A stretch of 12,473 nt of DNA, taken from positions 10,411 to 22,883 of the forward strand of contig DETX01000086.1 in assembly GCA_002362145.1 (NCBI GenBank), written 5' to 3'. Positions within the stretch are counted from its first letter, which is position 1, and each line of letters starts with the position of its first letter. Below, piece after piece: positions 5,829-12,473 of this stretch. The notes below the pieces were generated by a model. It ran no database searches. It worked only from the letters and a program-made list of their open reading frames with translations, and was not told where the DNA came from. Source of the stretch: Clostridiales bacterium UBA3277. Its GTDB lineage: Bacteria; Bacillota; Clostridia; Oscillospirales; Oscillospiraceae. The position numbers and the translations under genes are program-made.

Positions 5829-6686
5829 ATGGAACTGAGGCACACCGCCCTGCGGGCGGGACGGCTGTCCTCCTTTCTGCGGGGGGAGCTGAAAATGTCC
5901 TCCGCCCTCATGAATAAGCTCAAATGGGGCGACGGCATCCGGGTCAACGGCGCCCCTCAGCGGACCAACTTTCCTGTGGAGCCCGGGGATGTGATCACAG
6001 TGCGTTTGGACGAGGAAACCCCGGAATATCCGGCGGAGGAGGGGCATCTTTCCGTTTTATACGAGGACGGGGACATTTTGGTGGTGGATAAGCCCGCCGG
6101 GATGCTGATTCACCCCTCCAGAGCCAAAAATTTCGGGACTCTCGCGAACCTTGTGGCGGGGTATTACCGCCGTACCGGGCAGAATTCCGCCTTCCATCCC
6201 GTGACCCGGCTGGACCGGGACACCTTCGGAATCACCCTTCTGGCGAAAAATTCCTATGTCCACGCGAGGTTCCAAGAGACGCCGCTGCAAAAGAGCTACC
6301 ACGCCCTGGTATTCGGCGGCCCGGCGGAGGAGGCGGGGGTCATCGACGCGCCCATTGCCCGGCGGCCGCCGCCAAGCCTTCTGCGGGAGGTCCGGGAGGA
6401 CGGAAAGCTGTCCAGAACCCGGTTTCAGGTCCTGGAGCGGGGGGAGAAGCTGTGCAGGCTGGAGCTTCAGCCCATCACTGGCCGGACCCATCAGCTCCGG
6501 GTCCACTGCGCATGGATGGGCTTTCCGATTCTGGGGGACCCCCAGTACGGAAGTCCGGAATCCCAGGCGCTTTCCGGGGCACTGGGGCTGCGGCATCAGA
6601 TGCTGTGCGCCAAAAAACTGGAATTTATCCATCCCGTCACCGGGGAGGCGCTGGTGCTGGAATCGAACATGGACGCGGACATTTAG
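5829..6686 (+). CDS. RluA-family RNA pseudouridine synthase
   Basis: A 285-residue enzyme that converts specific uridines in rRNA or tRNA to pseudouridine. An S4-like RNA-binding part occupies ~residues 1-62 (RLSSFLRGEL, then GDGIRVNG and EPGDVITVRL). The catalytic domain follows: ILVVDKPAGMLIHPS (83-97), the signature RLDRDTFG at 127-134 with catalytic Asp129, and the core ITGRTHQLRVH (216-226) followed by GFPILGDPQYG. The signature has F where many members have S before G. The family includes RluA, RluC, RluD and the Bacillus YhcT, YlyB, YjbO types; the RNA target cannot be told from sequence. The start has a GGAAGGGG/AGGA-rich site ahead of it. It ends with a GC-rich hairpin at 6710-6736. 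Confidence 0.92.
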   Translation: MELRHTALRAGRLSSFLRGELKMSSALMNKLKWGDGIRVNGAPQRTNFPVEPGDVITVRLDEETPEYPAEEGHLSVLYEDGDILVVDKPAGMLIHPSRAKNFGTLANLVAGYYRRTGQNSAFHPVTRLDRDTFGITLLAKNSYVHARFQETPLQKSYHALVFGGPAEEAGVIDAPIARRPPPSLLREVREDGKLSRTRFQVLERGEKLCRLELQPITGRTHQLRVHCAWMGFPILGDPQYGSPESQALSGALGLRHQMLCAKKLEFIHPVTGEALVLESNMDADI

Positions 6687-6709
6687 AAAAGTTTTGACGG
6701 ACAGACGAA

Positions 6710-6736
6710 CCCCCCATGCGGATGGCGCATGGGGGG
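6710..6736. terminator. GC-rich hairpin between convergent genes, possible bidirectional terminator
   Basis: CCCCCCATGCG (6710-6720), loop GATGG, CGCATGGGGGG (6726-6736) is a perfect 11-bp stem in the 88-bp gap between the convergent pseudouridine synthase and YitT genes. Neither side has a proper T-run, so it may be a Rho-independent terminator of weak form or an RNA 3'-end stabiliser. Confidence 0.5.
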
Positions 6737-6774
6737 TAACATTGTGCTTACGCGGGTGATTTAACAATTGCGGC

Positions 6775-7404
6775 TTACAGAGAATGGCTTACCCGGGGCT
6801 TCTGCCGCCCGGAGGGGTTCCGTCTTTTTGCCTGCCGCTGATTCCACAGCTTTGTCAGGCCGTCCAGGGTCAGAGCCTGGATGGCCGTGAAGGCAAGACC
6901 ATAGGCGACGGACTCCGGTCCGTAATGCAAAAATCCCAGCAGCAGCACCACCGTATTGATTACGAACATGGCGGCGGCCACGTTGATTTTGGGGTTTTTC
7001 CGGTTTAGGATCAATGCCAAAGTGTCGAAGCTGACGCCGGTGGAATGCTGGCTGAGGCACAGAAAATACCCGGCCCCTACCATGACCGCGGCGATCACCA
7101 CCGCCAGGGGGCGCTGCCGGATCAGACACAGATCCAGGGAATGAAAGAAGGAAAAAGAAACCATATAGCTCACGCCGCCGAGGACGGAGCCCAGGAAGTA
7201 GTCCTTCCCCAGAAAGAGCAGGCACAGCAGCATAAACAAAACGGTGATCCCATTGGCGATGAGGGCCGTGTCCAGGCCCGTCAGCTCGGAGAGAATCAGG
7301 GAAAAGCTGGTGACGCCGCCGTTGATGATCTTCAGGGGCACGGTAAAAAACGCGTACGCCGAGGTCATGAGAAGATTTCCCAGAATGATCAGTGCGATTC
7401 TCAT
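6775..7404 (-). CDS. YitT family membrane protein
   Basis: A 209-residue integral membrane protein with about five or six hydrophobic segments: IALIILGNLLMTSAYAFF at the N-terminus, then LIANGITVLFMLLCLLF, VLGGVSYMVSFSFF, AVVIAAVMVGAGYFL, and VINTVVLLLGFLHYG. The pattern PLKIINGGVTSFSLIL near residue 25 is typical of the YitT/DUF161 group. It lacks the soluble C-terminal DUF2179 domain found in longer members, ending instead in a basic tail. Function of the family is not established. The ATG overlaps the stop of the upstream symporter gene as ATGA (7401-7404), so translation is probably coupled, and it has no strong ribosome site of its own. Confidence 0.82.
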   Translation of the reverse strand: MRIALIILGNLLMTSAYAFFTVPLKIINGGVTSFSLILSELTGLDTALIANGITVLFMLLCLLFLGKDYFLGSVLGGVSYMVSFSFFHSLDLCLIRQRPLAVVIAAVMVGAGYFLCLSQHSTGVSFDTLALILNRKNPKINVAAAMFVINTVVLLLGFLHYGPESVAYGLAFTAIQALTLDGLTKLWNQRQAKRRNPSGRQKPRVSHSL

Positions 7405-8753
7405 TCCAAATATGCACCGTCCTGGAAGAATTCCTTCGTAGCGGCTCTGACCTTAGGCCACAGCACGACCAGGGCCACCAGGTTGGGCAGGGTCAGCAGA
7501 CCCAGGGCGATGTCCTGAATGGTCCAGACCAGATCAATCCTTGCCAGGGCGCCGATGATGCAGAAGCAGGGGAAGATGTACTTAAACTTATCGGCAACGG
7601 AACGCCGGAACAGATAGCTCAAGCCCACGAAGCCGAAATACCACTGGCTCATCAGGGTGGTCAGGCAGAACAGCAGAAGGCTCAGGGCCACCACATACCG
7701 CAGAGGCTTCCATACGCTGGCAAAGGCGTAGATGGCCAGCACGTTTCCGGGAATGTCCTGCTCCAAAACGCCGGTAACGCCCAGAACCAGGCCGGTGATG
7801 GTGCACAGAACAAAGGTGTCCAGGAAAACCTCCGTGACGCCGGTGATGCCTTGCTGGGCGGGGTGCTTCACGGAAGCGGCGGAGTGGATGACAGGAGCGG
7901 AGCCCTCGCCGGCCTCGTTGGAGTACAGGCCCCGGGCAACGCCGCGCTGCATGGCGACGATCATGCTGCCCGCCGCGCCGCCGGCCATGGCACGAAGGCC
8001 GAAGGCACCGGCAAAGATGTCGGCGATGACGCCGGGCACCTTGGTGATGTTGGCGAAGATGATGATCAGTCCGCCCAGAACGTAGACGCAGGCCATGAAG
8101 GGAACCATGCGCTCGGCCACATGGGCCAGGCGCTTCATTCCGCCCAGGGTGATCACCATGACAATGACAACCAGGGCAATGCCGGTGATCAGGGTGGGGA
8201 TGTGGAAGTTATCCTGAAGAACACCGGCGATGGTGTTGGACTGGATAAAGTTGCCGCTGATGATCTGGATGACCATGAAGAAGGCGCAGATTGCCGCCAG
8301 CCAGGGGGCGTGCAGGCCCTTGCGGATATAGTACATGGGGCCGCCGATGTAGGCGCCCTCGTCGTTTTTCTCCCGGTAGAGCATACCGAGAATGATCTCG
8401 CCGTACTTGGTGGCCATGCCCACAAAGGCGGCAAGCCACATCCAGAAAAGCGCGCCCAGACCGCCGGCCAGGACCGCGGTGGAGACGCCTACGATGTTGC
8501 CGCTTCCCACACAGGAGGCCACCGCCGTGCACAGGGCCTGAAATGAGGAAATCGCTCCCTTTTCCTGGGAGTCCTTCTGGCGGGAACGGATGGGTTCCCA
8601 CAGGGTCTTTTTGAGAATGTAGCCAAAATGGCGGATCTGAACGCCGCCGGTAATGACCGTGTAGAGAATGCCGATGCCGATGAGAACGAATAACAGCCAG
8701 TTGCCCCATAGCCAACTGTTAAAGGTATCCAACCACTCCATCAGTTGGTCCAT
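7401..8753 (-). CDS. AGCS family sodium:alanine/glycine symporter
   Basis: A 450-residue secondary transporter of the alanine/glycine:cation symporter (AGCS) family, importing alanine, glycine or a related small amino acid with sodium. Family marks: SSFQALCTAVASCVGSGNIV with the unwound GSGNIVGV at ~84-91, GALFWMWLAAFVGMATKYGE, EGAYIGGPMYYI, and RGVARGLYSNEAGEGSAPV in the second half. About ten hydrophobic segments are seen. ATG 8753 is chosen because CCTCC in the forward strand (8762-8766) gives GGAGG 8 nt ahead; a TTG at 8768 sits inside or before that site. It follows the epimerase-like gene after a 67-bp spacer with a hairpin and is translationally coupled to the YitT gene. Substrate is inferred from the family only. 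Confidence 0.92.
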   Translation of the reverse strand: MDQLMEWLDTFNSWLWGNWLLFVLIGIGILYTVITGGVQIRHFGYILKKTLWEPIRSRQKDSQEKGAISSFQALCTAVASCVGSGNIVGVSTAVLAGGLGALFWMWLAAFVGMATKYGEIILGMLYREKNDEGAYIGGPMYYIRKGLHAPWLAAICAFFMVIQIISGNFIQSNTIAGVLQDNFHIPTLITGIALVVIVMVITLGGMKRLAHVAERMVPFMACVYVLGGLIIIFANITKVPGVIADIFAGAFGLRAMAGGAAGSMIVAMQRGVARGLYSNEAGEGSAPVIHSAASVKHPAQQGITGVTEVFLDTFVLCTITGLVLGVTGVLEQDIPGNVLAIYAFASVWKPLRYVVALSLLLFCLTTLMSQWYFGFVGLSYLFRRSVADKFKYIFPCFCIIGALARIDLVWTIQDIALGLLTLPNLVALVVLWPKVRAATKEFFQDGAYLE

Positions 8754-8770
8754 AATTTCTACCTCCAAGA

Positions 8771-8796
8771 GGAGAGCGTCCGCAAGGACGCTCCCC
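8771..8796 (-). promoter_or_regulatory. Intercistronic hairpin before the symporter gene
   Basis: On the minus strand GGGGAGCGTCC (8796-8786), loop TTGC, GGACGCTCTCC (8781-8771) gives 11 pairs with one G-U. It lacks a T-run, so it is not a typical terminator. Directly after it CTCC and the symporter's Shine-Dalgarno GGAG could form a small alternative hairpin sharing its 3' arm. It may adjust expression of the symporter relative to the upstream genes. Confidence 0.5.
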
Positions 8797-8820
8797 TGTA
8801 TTTGATGTTTTTACCTTATT

Positions 8821-9864
8821 TTACAGCTGGGCGTATTCCGCACATAGCTTCTTGGCGTACTCGGCGCTCTGCCGGGCACCCTCCATCTGCTTTTGCAGCA
8901 GCTCATCCAGCAGCTCCTGGGAAACCTCCTGGGGATAGTAGTACTGGCTGGGCTGAATGACCTGGGGATCGTACAGGGGAGGCTCGATCTTGAAGCAGCC
9001 CTCCCCCAGCTCCTCCACGCCGCCGGCGCCCTTGGAGCGCTTGAACTGCGCGCAGTAGGGATAGCACATTTCCACGTTCAGCCGTGTCAAAGTGGAATTG
9101 TCCATCATGATCTTCAGGCACTGTTTCAGATCGATGTTGCCGGTGCCGGCGGGGACGCCGCACACCACATAGCCGTACTTATCCTCCGGGCAGGGGATGA
9201 CAATGTGATCCTTGAAGTGGGTGGTCAGGGTATAGGGGGCCATGTTCTCAGCGGCCTTTACGGGCTCCTCCCACACCATCATGGGATTGCCGAAGTCATA
9301 GTGAAGGCCCACCCAGGGGGAATTCACTTCCCGGACCACACGCACCAGCTCTTCAGAGGTCTCATACTCATGATTTTCCAGAGCCAGCTTGATGCGGTAC
9401 TTCTTCAGCACGGGAACCATGGCCTTCAGGGAGACGACGGCATCGTCATACACCTTGGGGTCAAAGTCCAGACGGATTTTTCCCAGGTCATAGCGGCCCT
9501 CGCCGCCGGTCTTGCGGTCCTGGGAGCAGCCCAGGGTGATGGGGATGTAGGTGCGGATGATGTCTACACCAATGGCGTCGGCCACCTGAATCACCTTCAG
9601 AAGATGATCGTAGTCAAGACGCTTGGTGGCAAACTCCGCGTACATATGGTACTTATCCAGCAGGGCCTTCACCTTGGCAAGATGCTCCGGCTCACAGCTT
9701 TCCAGAGTGCCCCACTCCGGGTCCAGGTTGTAGTCCTTGATCAGGTTGATCATGACGCCGTCCAGACCAAACTCATGGGCCTTCTCGATGAAGCCGAAGA
9801 TGTCCATCCGCTTATTCTGGAACCACAGGTGCAGGCTCTCGGTATCCAATCCAATTTTAATCAT
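8821..9864 (-). CDS. Sugar phosphate isomerase/epimerase family TIM-barrel enzyme with C-terminal extension
   Basis: A 347-residue soluble enzyme of the xylose-isomerase-like TIM-barrel superfamily. Metal-binding residues expected for the superfamily are visible: Glu163 in ALENHE, Asp190 in LHYDFGNP, His216 in THFKDH, and Glu265 in LNVEMCYPY; a GVPAGTGNID loop (237-245) matches the conserved GxGxID region. Such enzymes isomerise or epimerise free or phosphorylated sugars, or cleave inositol derivatives. Typical members have 260-300 residues; here ~70 residues follow the last barrel motif, rich in charged and aromatic residues with YYYPQEVSQELLDELLQK and a predicted helical tail. Start: ATGAGGTC gives GAGGT 7 nt before ATG 9864. 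It lies 33 bases downstream of the MFS gene, likely in one operon. Substrate unknown. Confidence 0.85.
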   Translation of the reverse strand: MIKIGLDTESLHLWFQNKRMDIFGFIEKAHEFGLDGVMINLIKDYNLDPEWGTLESCEPEHLAKVKALLDKYHMYAEFATKRLDYDHLLKVIQVADAIGVDIIRTYIPITLGCSQDRKTGGEGRYDLGKIRLDFDPKVYDDAVVSLKAMVPVLKKYRIKLALENHEYETSEELVRVVREVNSPWVGLHYDFGNPMMVWEEPVKAAENMAPYTLTTHFKDHIVIPCPEDKYGYVVCGVPAGTGNIDLKQCLKIMMDNSTLTRLNVEMCYPYCAQFKRSKGAGGVEELGEGCFKIEPPLYDPQVIQPSQYYYPQEVSQELLDELLQKQMEGARQSAEYAKKLCAEYAQL

Positions 9865-9897
9865 GTGATTGACCTCATTTCAGATAGAAATTCCGAA

Positions 9898-11190
9898 TTA
9901 CTGCTGCTGATGCAGCTTGATTCTGTGGATCAGGAAGGTGGAGATGCCCAGGCCGACCACAGCCCAAGCGATCATGACGCAGAATACAATGCGGAAGCCG
10001 GTGATGCCGGGGAAGTTATCCAGGAAGCTGCCGTACATGACGTAGGCAAAGGCGTTGGGCAGGTAGATGACCAGGGAGGCCAGGCTCATGGCAGCGCCGG
10101 TGATCTCGGTGGGGACCTTGACCTCGTCCATGGGGGCGAAGAACACGGCTCTCATGGTGAAAACAATGGCGCCGAAGCCCAGGGTGCAGGCAGCGCCGAT
10201 GAACCACTTGCCGCTCTGGCCCAGGGCCTCGTGGGGGATCAGCAGGAAAGCGATCATGGCGACGATGCAGACCAGGAAACCGGCACGGATGTGCTTGGCA
10301 CTGGACTTGTGGACCTTGTCGGACATGAAGCCGCCGATGGGGCCGCCAACCATTTTCAGGCCGTACTGGTTCAGAATGCCGTACATACCCACAGCGGTGG
10401 CGGGGAGCAGATAGATCTGGTTCAGGAAGGGGATGAAGTAGGTCAGGCCGCAGTAGACGCAGTAGACGGCGAAGCCGTTCAGGGAGACAGCCCAGATGTC
10501 CACGCTCTTGAGGGCCTGCATCATGCCGCCGAAGGCGGCCTTGGCCTTGTTGATTTCCTTGCCGTTTTCGTCAACCCGCTTCTCGTCGTTGGGAACGAAA
10601 ATCAGGCACAGGACACCGGCGATGGCGGTGATGGCGGACAGGAACAGAATGCCGCCCCGCAGAGCCGCGGCGCCTTCGCCCATGGCGCGGAACACGGCCA
10701 GCGCGCTGGATGCGACGATTACGTCCACAATGCCCCGGCCCATTTCCAAAAAGCCGAACATACGGCCCTGGGTCTTTTCATCGCCCAGCAGACGGATGGC
10801 CTTGAGCAGCACGGGCCAGTAGGTGACCTCGCCCAGGATGGCCAGGACGCCGAAGGCAACCAGGAAGCCCCAGTAGCCGGGGAAGGTGGAGATGTAGACA
10901 CCCACAATGCCGATGCCGATCAGAGAGCCGCCGATCATGTACTTCTTGCTGATCATATCGCAGACGTAGATGCCGAAAATCAGACCGATGGTCTGGACGA
11001 TGCCGTAAGCGCTGAGGGCGCCGCCGATCTGGGTGTTCGTCAGACCCATGAACTGCTGCATGGGGACATAGAACATATCCTTCATGCTGGATACTTTGAA
11101 CGCAATTCCGCCGGAGAGGGTCAGAATGCAGAAAACCAACCACCGGGAGGGGGCGGCTTTCACAATGTTGGCTTTTGTTTGGTTACTCAT
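9898..11190 (-). CDS. MFS transporter, YihN-like
   Basis: A 430-residue major facilitator superfamily permease with about twelve hydrophobic segments in two halves separated by a charged loop (PNDEKRVDENGKEINKAKAAF, ~residues 201-221). The first half has SAYGIVQTIGLIFGIYVCDMIS with a GG-rich turn before the next helix, and the second half has GLKMVGGPIGGFMSDKVHKS, the repeat of the MFS loop motif GxxxD. The style is that of the YihN/sugar and organic-acid carriers. AAAGGAG lies about 10 nt before the ATG. It is the first gene of the divergent cluster and probably imports the substrate used by the adjacent enzyme. YihN in E. coli is next to sulfoquinovose genes, but that link is only suggestive. 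Confidence 0.85.
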   Translation of the reverse strand: MSNQTKANIVKAAPSRWLVFCILTLSGGIAFKVSSMKDMFYVPMQQFMGLTNTQIGGALSAYGIVQTIGLIFGIYVCDMISKKYMIGGSLIGIGIVGVYISTFPGYWGFLVAFGVLAILGEVTYWPVLLKAIRLLGDEKTQGRMFGFLEMGRGIVDVIVASSALAVFRAMGEGAAALRGGILFLSAITAIAGVLCLIFVPNDEKRVDENGKEINKAKAAFGGMMQALKSVDIWAVSLNGFAVYCVYCGLTYFIPFLNQIYLLPATAVGMYGILNQYGLKMVGGPIGGFMSDKVHKSSAKHIRAGFLVCIVAMIAFLLIPHEALGQSGKWFIGAACTLGFGAIVFTMRAVFFAPMDEVKVPTEITGAAMSLASLVIYLPNAFAYVMYGSFLDNFPGITGFRIVFCVMIAWAVVGLGISTFLIHRIKLHQQQ

Positions 11191-11343
11191 GTGGAAAATA
11201 CTCCTTTCAGATTTCTGCTCTTCTTGGTTTCACGCAGGCTTTCCAACTGCACAACCCAAGTGTATCTGTTTTTTCTTGGAATTGCAACAACAAAACACAA
11301 TTAAATCCAACTTTCTACAGAATAACCAAAGGGAACACAGGCG

Positions 11344-11355
11344 GATTGTGCAATC
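11344..11355. promoter_or_regulatory. Possible operator, 5-2-5 inverted repeat
   Basis: GATTG-TG-CAATC (11344-11355) is a perfect short inverted repeat in the 340-bp divergent gap, between candidate MFS promoter sites. It might bind the adjacent DeoR-type regulator. Short repeats like this can occur by chance. Confidence 0.3.
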
Positions 11356-11386
11356 TGTTGGGTTTACATTCGAGGCTGGGTGTGGT

Positions 11387-11395
11387 ATTCTATCA
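11387..11395 (-). promoter_or_regulatory. Candidate extended -10 promoter of the MFS-epimerase operon
   Basis: On the minus strand TGATAGAAT (11395-11387) is an extended -10 with TAGAAT, but the -35 is weak. It would give a leader of about 190 nt. An alternative is TTGGTT (11329-11324) and TTTAAT (11305-11300) 18 bp apart, giving a leader of ~100 nt. Neither can be preferred from sequence alone. Confidence 0.4.
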
Positions 11396-11404
11396 CAAAT
11401 AAGG

Positions 11405-11422
11405 ATGCAATTGTACTTGCAT
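11405..11422. promoter_or_regulatory. Candidate DeoR-type operator over the regulator's -35 box
   Basis: ATGCAA (11405-11410), spacer TTGTAC, TTGCAT (11417-11422) is a perfect 6-6-6 inverted repeat whose right arm is exactly the -35 hexamer of the regulator promoter. Binding here would block that promoter, which fits autorepression. It also lies upstream of the candidate MFS promoter. Confidence 0.55.
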
Positions 11423-11444
11423 AAATGAGCGCCTGCGTTATAAT
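11417..11444 (+). promoter_or_regulatory. Promoter of the DeoR-type regulator
   Basis: TTGCAT (11417-11422) and a perfect TATAAT (11439-11444) are 16 bp apart. The start near 11451 gives an 80-nt leader that holds a GC-rich hairpin (11462-11496). Confidence 0.75.
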
Positions 11445-11461
11445 AAAGAGACAGTCAGCCG

Positions 11462-11496
11462 CCGGGCGGCGGATAAGCCGTTTTGCAGCCGCCCGG
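11462..11496 (+). other. GC-rich hairpin in the regulator's 5' leader
   Basis: CCGGGCGGC (11462-11470) pairs perfectly with GCCGCCCGG (11488-11496), 9 bp with a 17-nt loop, and no T-run. It ends about 20 bases before the Shine-Dalgarno and may act on message stability or translation. Confidence 0.5.
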
Positions 11497-11530
11497 AATG
11501 ATGGCTCAGCCAGGGAAGGAGTGAGGAAGC

Positions 11531-12316
11531 ATGCTGGCACCCCAGCGTTATTCCCTTATTTTGGATTTAGCCAATCGGGATGGAATTGTTCATACCGCAG
11601 ACCTTGTAAAGCGGATGGGGGTTTCTTCCGAGACCGTGCGAAAGGATCTGGCGTATCTTGAGCAGAAGGGCCAGCTTGAGCGTGTCCACGGCGGCGCGGT
11701 GCCTGCCGAAAACGCCCAGCCGGAAAAGGAACCGAGAGGGGAATATGTCTCCCTCAAGGTCCGCAATACACAGCATATGGAGCAGAAGGCGGCCATCGTA
11801 AGCTACGCGGCCTCCCTGGTGGAAGAGGGGCAGGTTGTTGCGCTGGACTACGGCAGCACCAGCCAGGTGATGGCCGTGGAGCTGAAAAAGCGGTTTAAAT
11901 TCCTCACCGTCATTACGAATTCGGTGCAGATTGCTTTGATTCTGTCCGAATGTCCGAATTTTACCATCATTCTCACCGGGGGAATCCTGAGCAAGGAGGA
12001 GCTGGCCCTGTCCAGCGATTTCACGCCGATGCTGGATCAGCTGCACATTGATATCCTGTTTATGACCGTAAGCGGCGTAGACCCGGCCATCGGCCTGACG
12101 GACCAGCGCTTCAGCGAGGCCAAGCTCCAGAACCAAATGCGCCAGGCCGCCAGCCGCACCATCGTCCTGGCGGATTCCAGCAAATTCGGAAGGAGCAGCC
12201 TGGTAAAGATCTGCGCGCTGAAGGATGTGGACACCATCATTACGGACAGCGGCATTTCCCAGGTCACGGCCCAGGCGATCCGCGAGGCAGGATCGGAGCT
12301 GGTGATCGTTCCCTGA
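11531..12316 (+). CDS. DeoR/GlpR family transcriptional regulator
   Basis: A 261-residue sugar-phosphate-responsive DNA-binding regulator, usually a repressor. The N-terminal winged helix-turn-helix spans ~5-55, with the recognition-helix signature VSSETVRKDL (31-40) followed by LEQKGQLERVHGGA as wing. The DeoRC sensor domain follows: DYGSTSQVMA (106-115), VITNSVQIA (128-136), LTGG (148-151), SEAKLQNQM (195-203) and ADSSKFG (214-220), residues that in this family form the phosphate- and sugar-binding pocket. Length is typical. AAGGAG lies ahead of the ATG at 11531. It is divergent from the MFS gene, 340 bp away, the classic layout for a local regulator of the MFS-epimerase operon. Its ligand is unknown. 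Confidence 0.92.
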   Translation: MLAPQRYSLILDLANRDGIVHTADLVKRMGVSSETVRKDLAYLEQKGQLERVHGGAVPAENAQPEKEPRGEYVSLKVRNTQHMEQKAAIVSYAASLVEEGQVVALDYGSTSQVMAVELKKRFKFLTVITNSVQIALILSECPNFTIILTGGILSKEELALSSDFTPMLDQLHIDILFMTVSGVDPAIGLTDQRFSEAKLQNQMRQAASRTIVLADSSKFGRSSLVKICALKDVDTIITDSGISQVTAQAIREAGSELVIVP

Positions 12317-12352
12317 TTCGGGAGAAACCACATTTCGAAGTTCACACAGAAA

Positions 12353-12398
12353 AACGCTTCCTGATCATGAGAGCCACGATCAGGAAGCGTTCTTTTTT
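12353..12398 (+). terminator. Terminator of the DeoR-type regulator
   Basis: AACGCTTCCTGATC (12353-12366) pairs perfectly with GATCAGGAAGCGTT (12378-12391), a 14-bp stem with an 11-nt loop, followed by C and six T (12393-12398). It begins 36 bases after the stop codon. Confidence 0.93.
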
Positions 12399-12412
12399 CT
12401 GATTCATACTAA

Positions 12413-12444
12413 AATCTAATAAAACCCTTCGGTTTTATTAGATT
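12413..12444. repeat. 14-bp perfect hairpin, possible terminator on the other strand
   Basis: AATCTAATAAAACC (12413-12426), loop CTTC, GGTTTTATTAGATT (12431-12444). On the minus strand it is followed by TTTTAG, so it could end a convergent gene lying beyond the window. It may also be part of a dispersed repeat together with the next hairpin. Confidence 0.6.
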
Positions 12445-12466
12445 GGCATCGCCTGACGGCGCTGCC
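12445..12466. repeat. Third tandem hairpin near the window end
   Basis: GGCATCGCC (12445-12453), loop TGAC, GGCGCTGCC (12458-12466) pairs in eight of nine positions. It directly abuts the preceding hairpin. No gene is seen in the last 157 bases, which hold only the three hairpins. Confidence 0.45.
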
Positions 12467-12473
12467 ATTTCTG

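Noticed and set aside
7392..8546. Plus-strand open frame opposite the symporter (~384 codons)
   Set aside because: Same antisense artefact; the minus strand encodes a full AGCS protein with conserved motifs.
9898..11190. Sulfoquinovose pathway assignment from YihN-like carrier and DeoR regulator
   Set aside because: The key enzymes (glycosidase, isomerase of the yih type, kinase, aldolase) are not in the window; the similarity is too general.
8893..11304. Long plus-strand open frame opposite the MFS and isomerase genes (~800 codons)
   Set aside because: It runs antisense to two clearly conserved genes, gives low-complexity Gly/His/Asp/Gln-rich protein with no family features, and reflects GC-biased third positions of the real genes.
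11191..11530. Catabolite-repression (cre) site in the divergent gap
   Set aside because: No sequence close enough to the cre consensus was found by eye.

Overview
The window looks like chromosomal DNA from a GC-rich low-pathogenicity-type gut Clostridium relative, most likely the Oscillospiraceae/Ruminococcaceae group (inferred from GC-rich Firmicutes-style genes, strong AGGAGG-type ribosome sites, sigma-A-like promoters and an infC-rpmI-rplT operon with a leader). No phage, CRISPR, rRNA or tRNA genes were seen. All genes look intact except recJ, which the left edge cuts.

Left part (1-2371, minus strand): an AI-2E/YtvI-type membrane protein is followed downstream by recJ. A nested hairpin terminator overlaps the membrane gene's stop codon, and recJ has its own well-spaced promoter (TTGTAC-17-TATAAT).

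Amino-acid control (2403-3769, plus strand): a PheB-like ACT-domain protein, a strong terminator, then a 243-residue aspartate kinase that has the whole catalytic domain but no ACT domains of its own. The kinase's Shine-Dalgarno sequence lies in a perfect 9-bp inverted repeat, so its translation may be controlled by RNA structure.

Translation operon (3817-5325, plus strand): a promoter (TTGACA-17-TAGAAT), a leader with a perfect terminator hairpin and an upstream 7-nt sequence that could act as antiterminator, then infC (probable ATC start), rpmI and rplT. Directly after the rplT stop codon lies a ~160-bp near-perfect palindrome that resembles a MITE or other non-autonomous repeat. The operon terminator follows it.

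Middle (5353-6686, plus strand): a GNAT acetyltransferase and an RluA-family pseudouridine synthase, closely spaced. A GC-rich hairpin separates them from the convergent genes to the right.

Right part (6775-12316): a minus-strand cluster of an MFS transporter, a TIM-barrel sugar-phosphate isomerase/epimerase-like enzyme with a C-terminal extension, an AGCS-type sodium:alanine/glycine symporter and a YitT membrane protein. It is transcribed divergently from a plus-strand DeoR/GlpR-type regulator. The layout suggests an uncharacterised catabolic locus: regulator senses a phosphorylated sugar or derivative, the MFS protein imports the substrate, the TIM-barrel enzyme isomerises it. An inverted repeat sitting on the regulator's own -35 box is a good operator candidate. 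The window ends with three hairpins in tandem.
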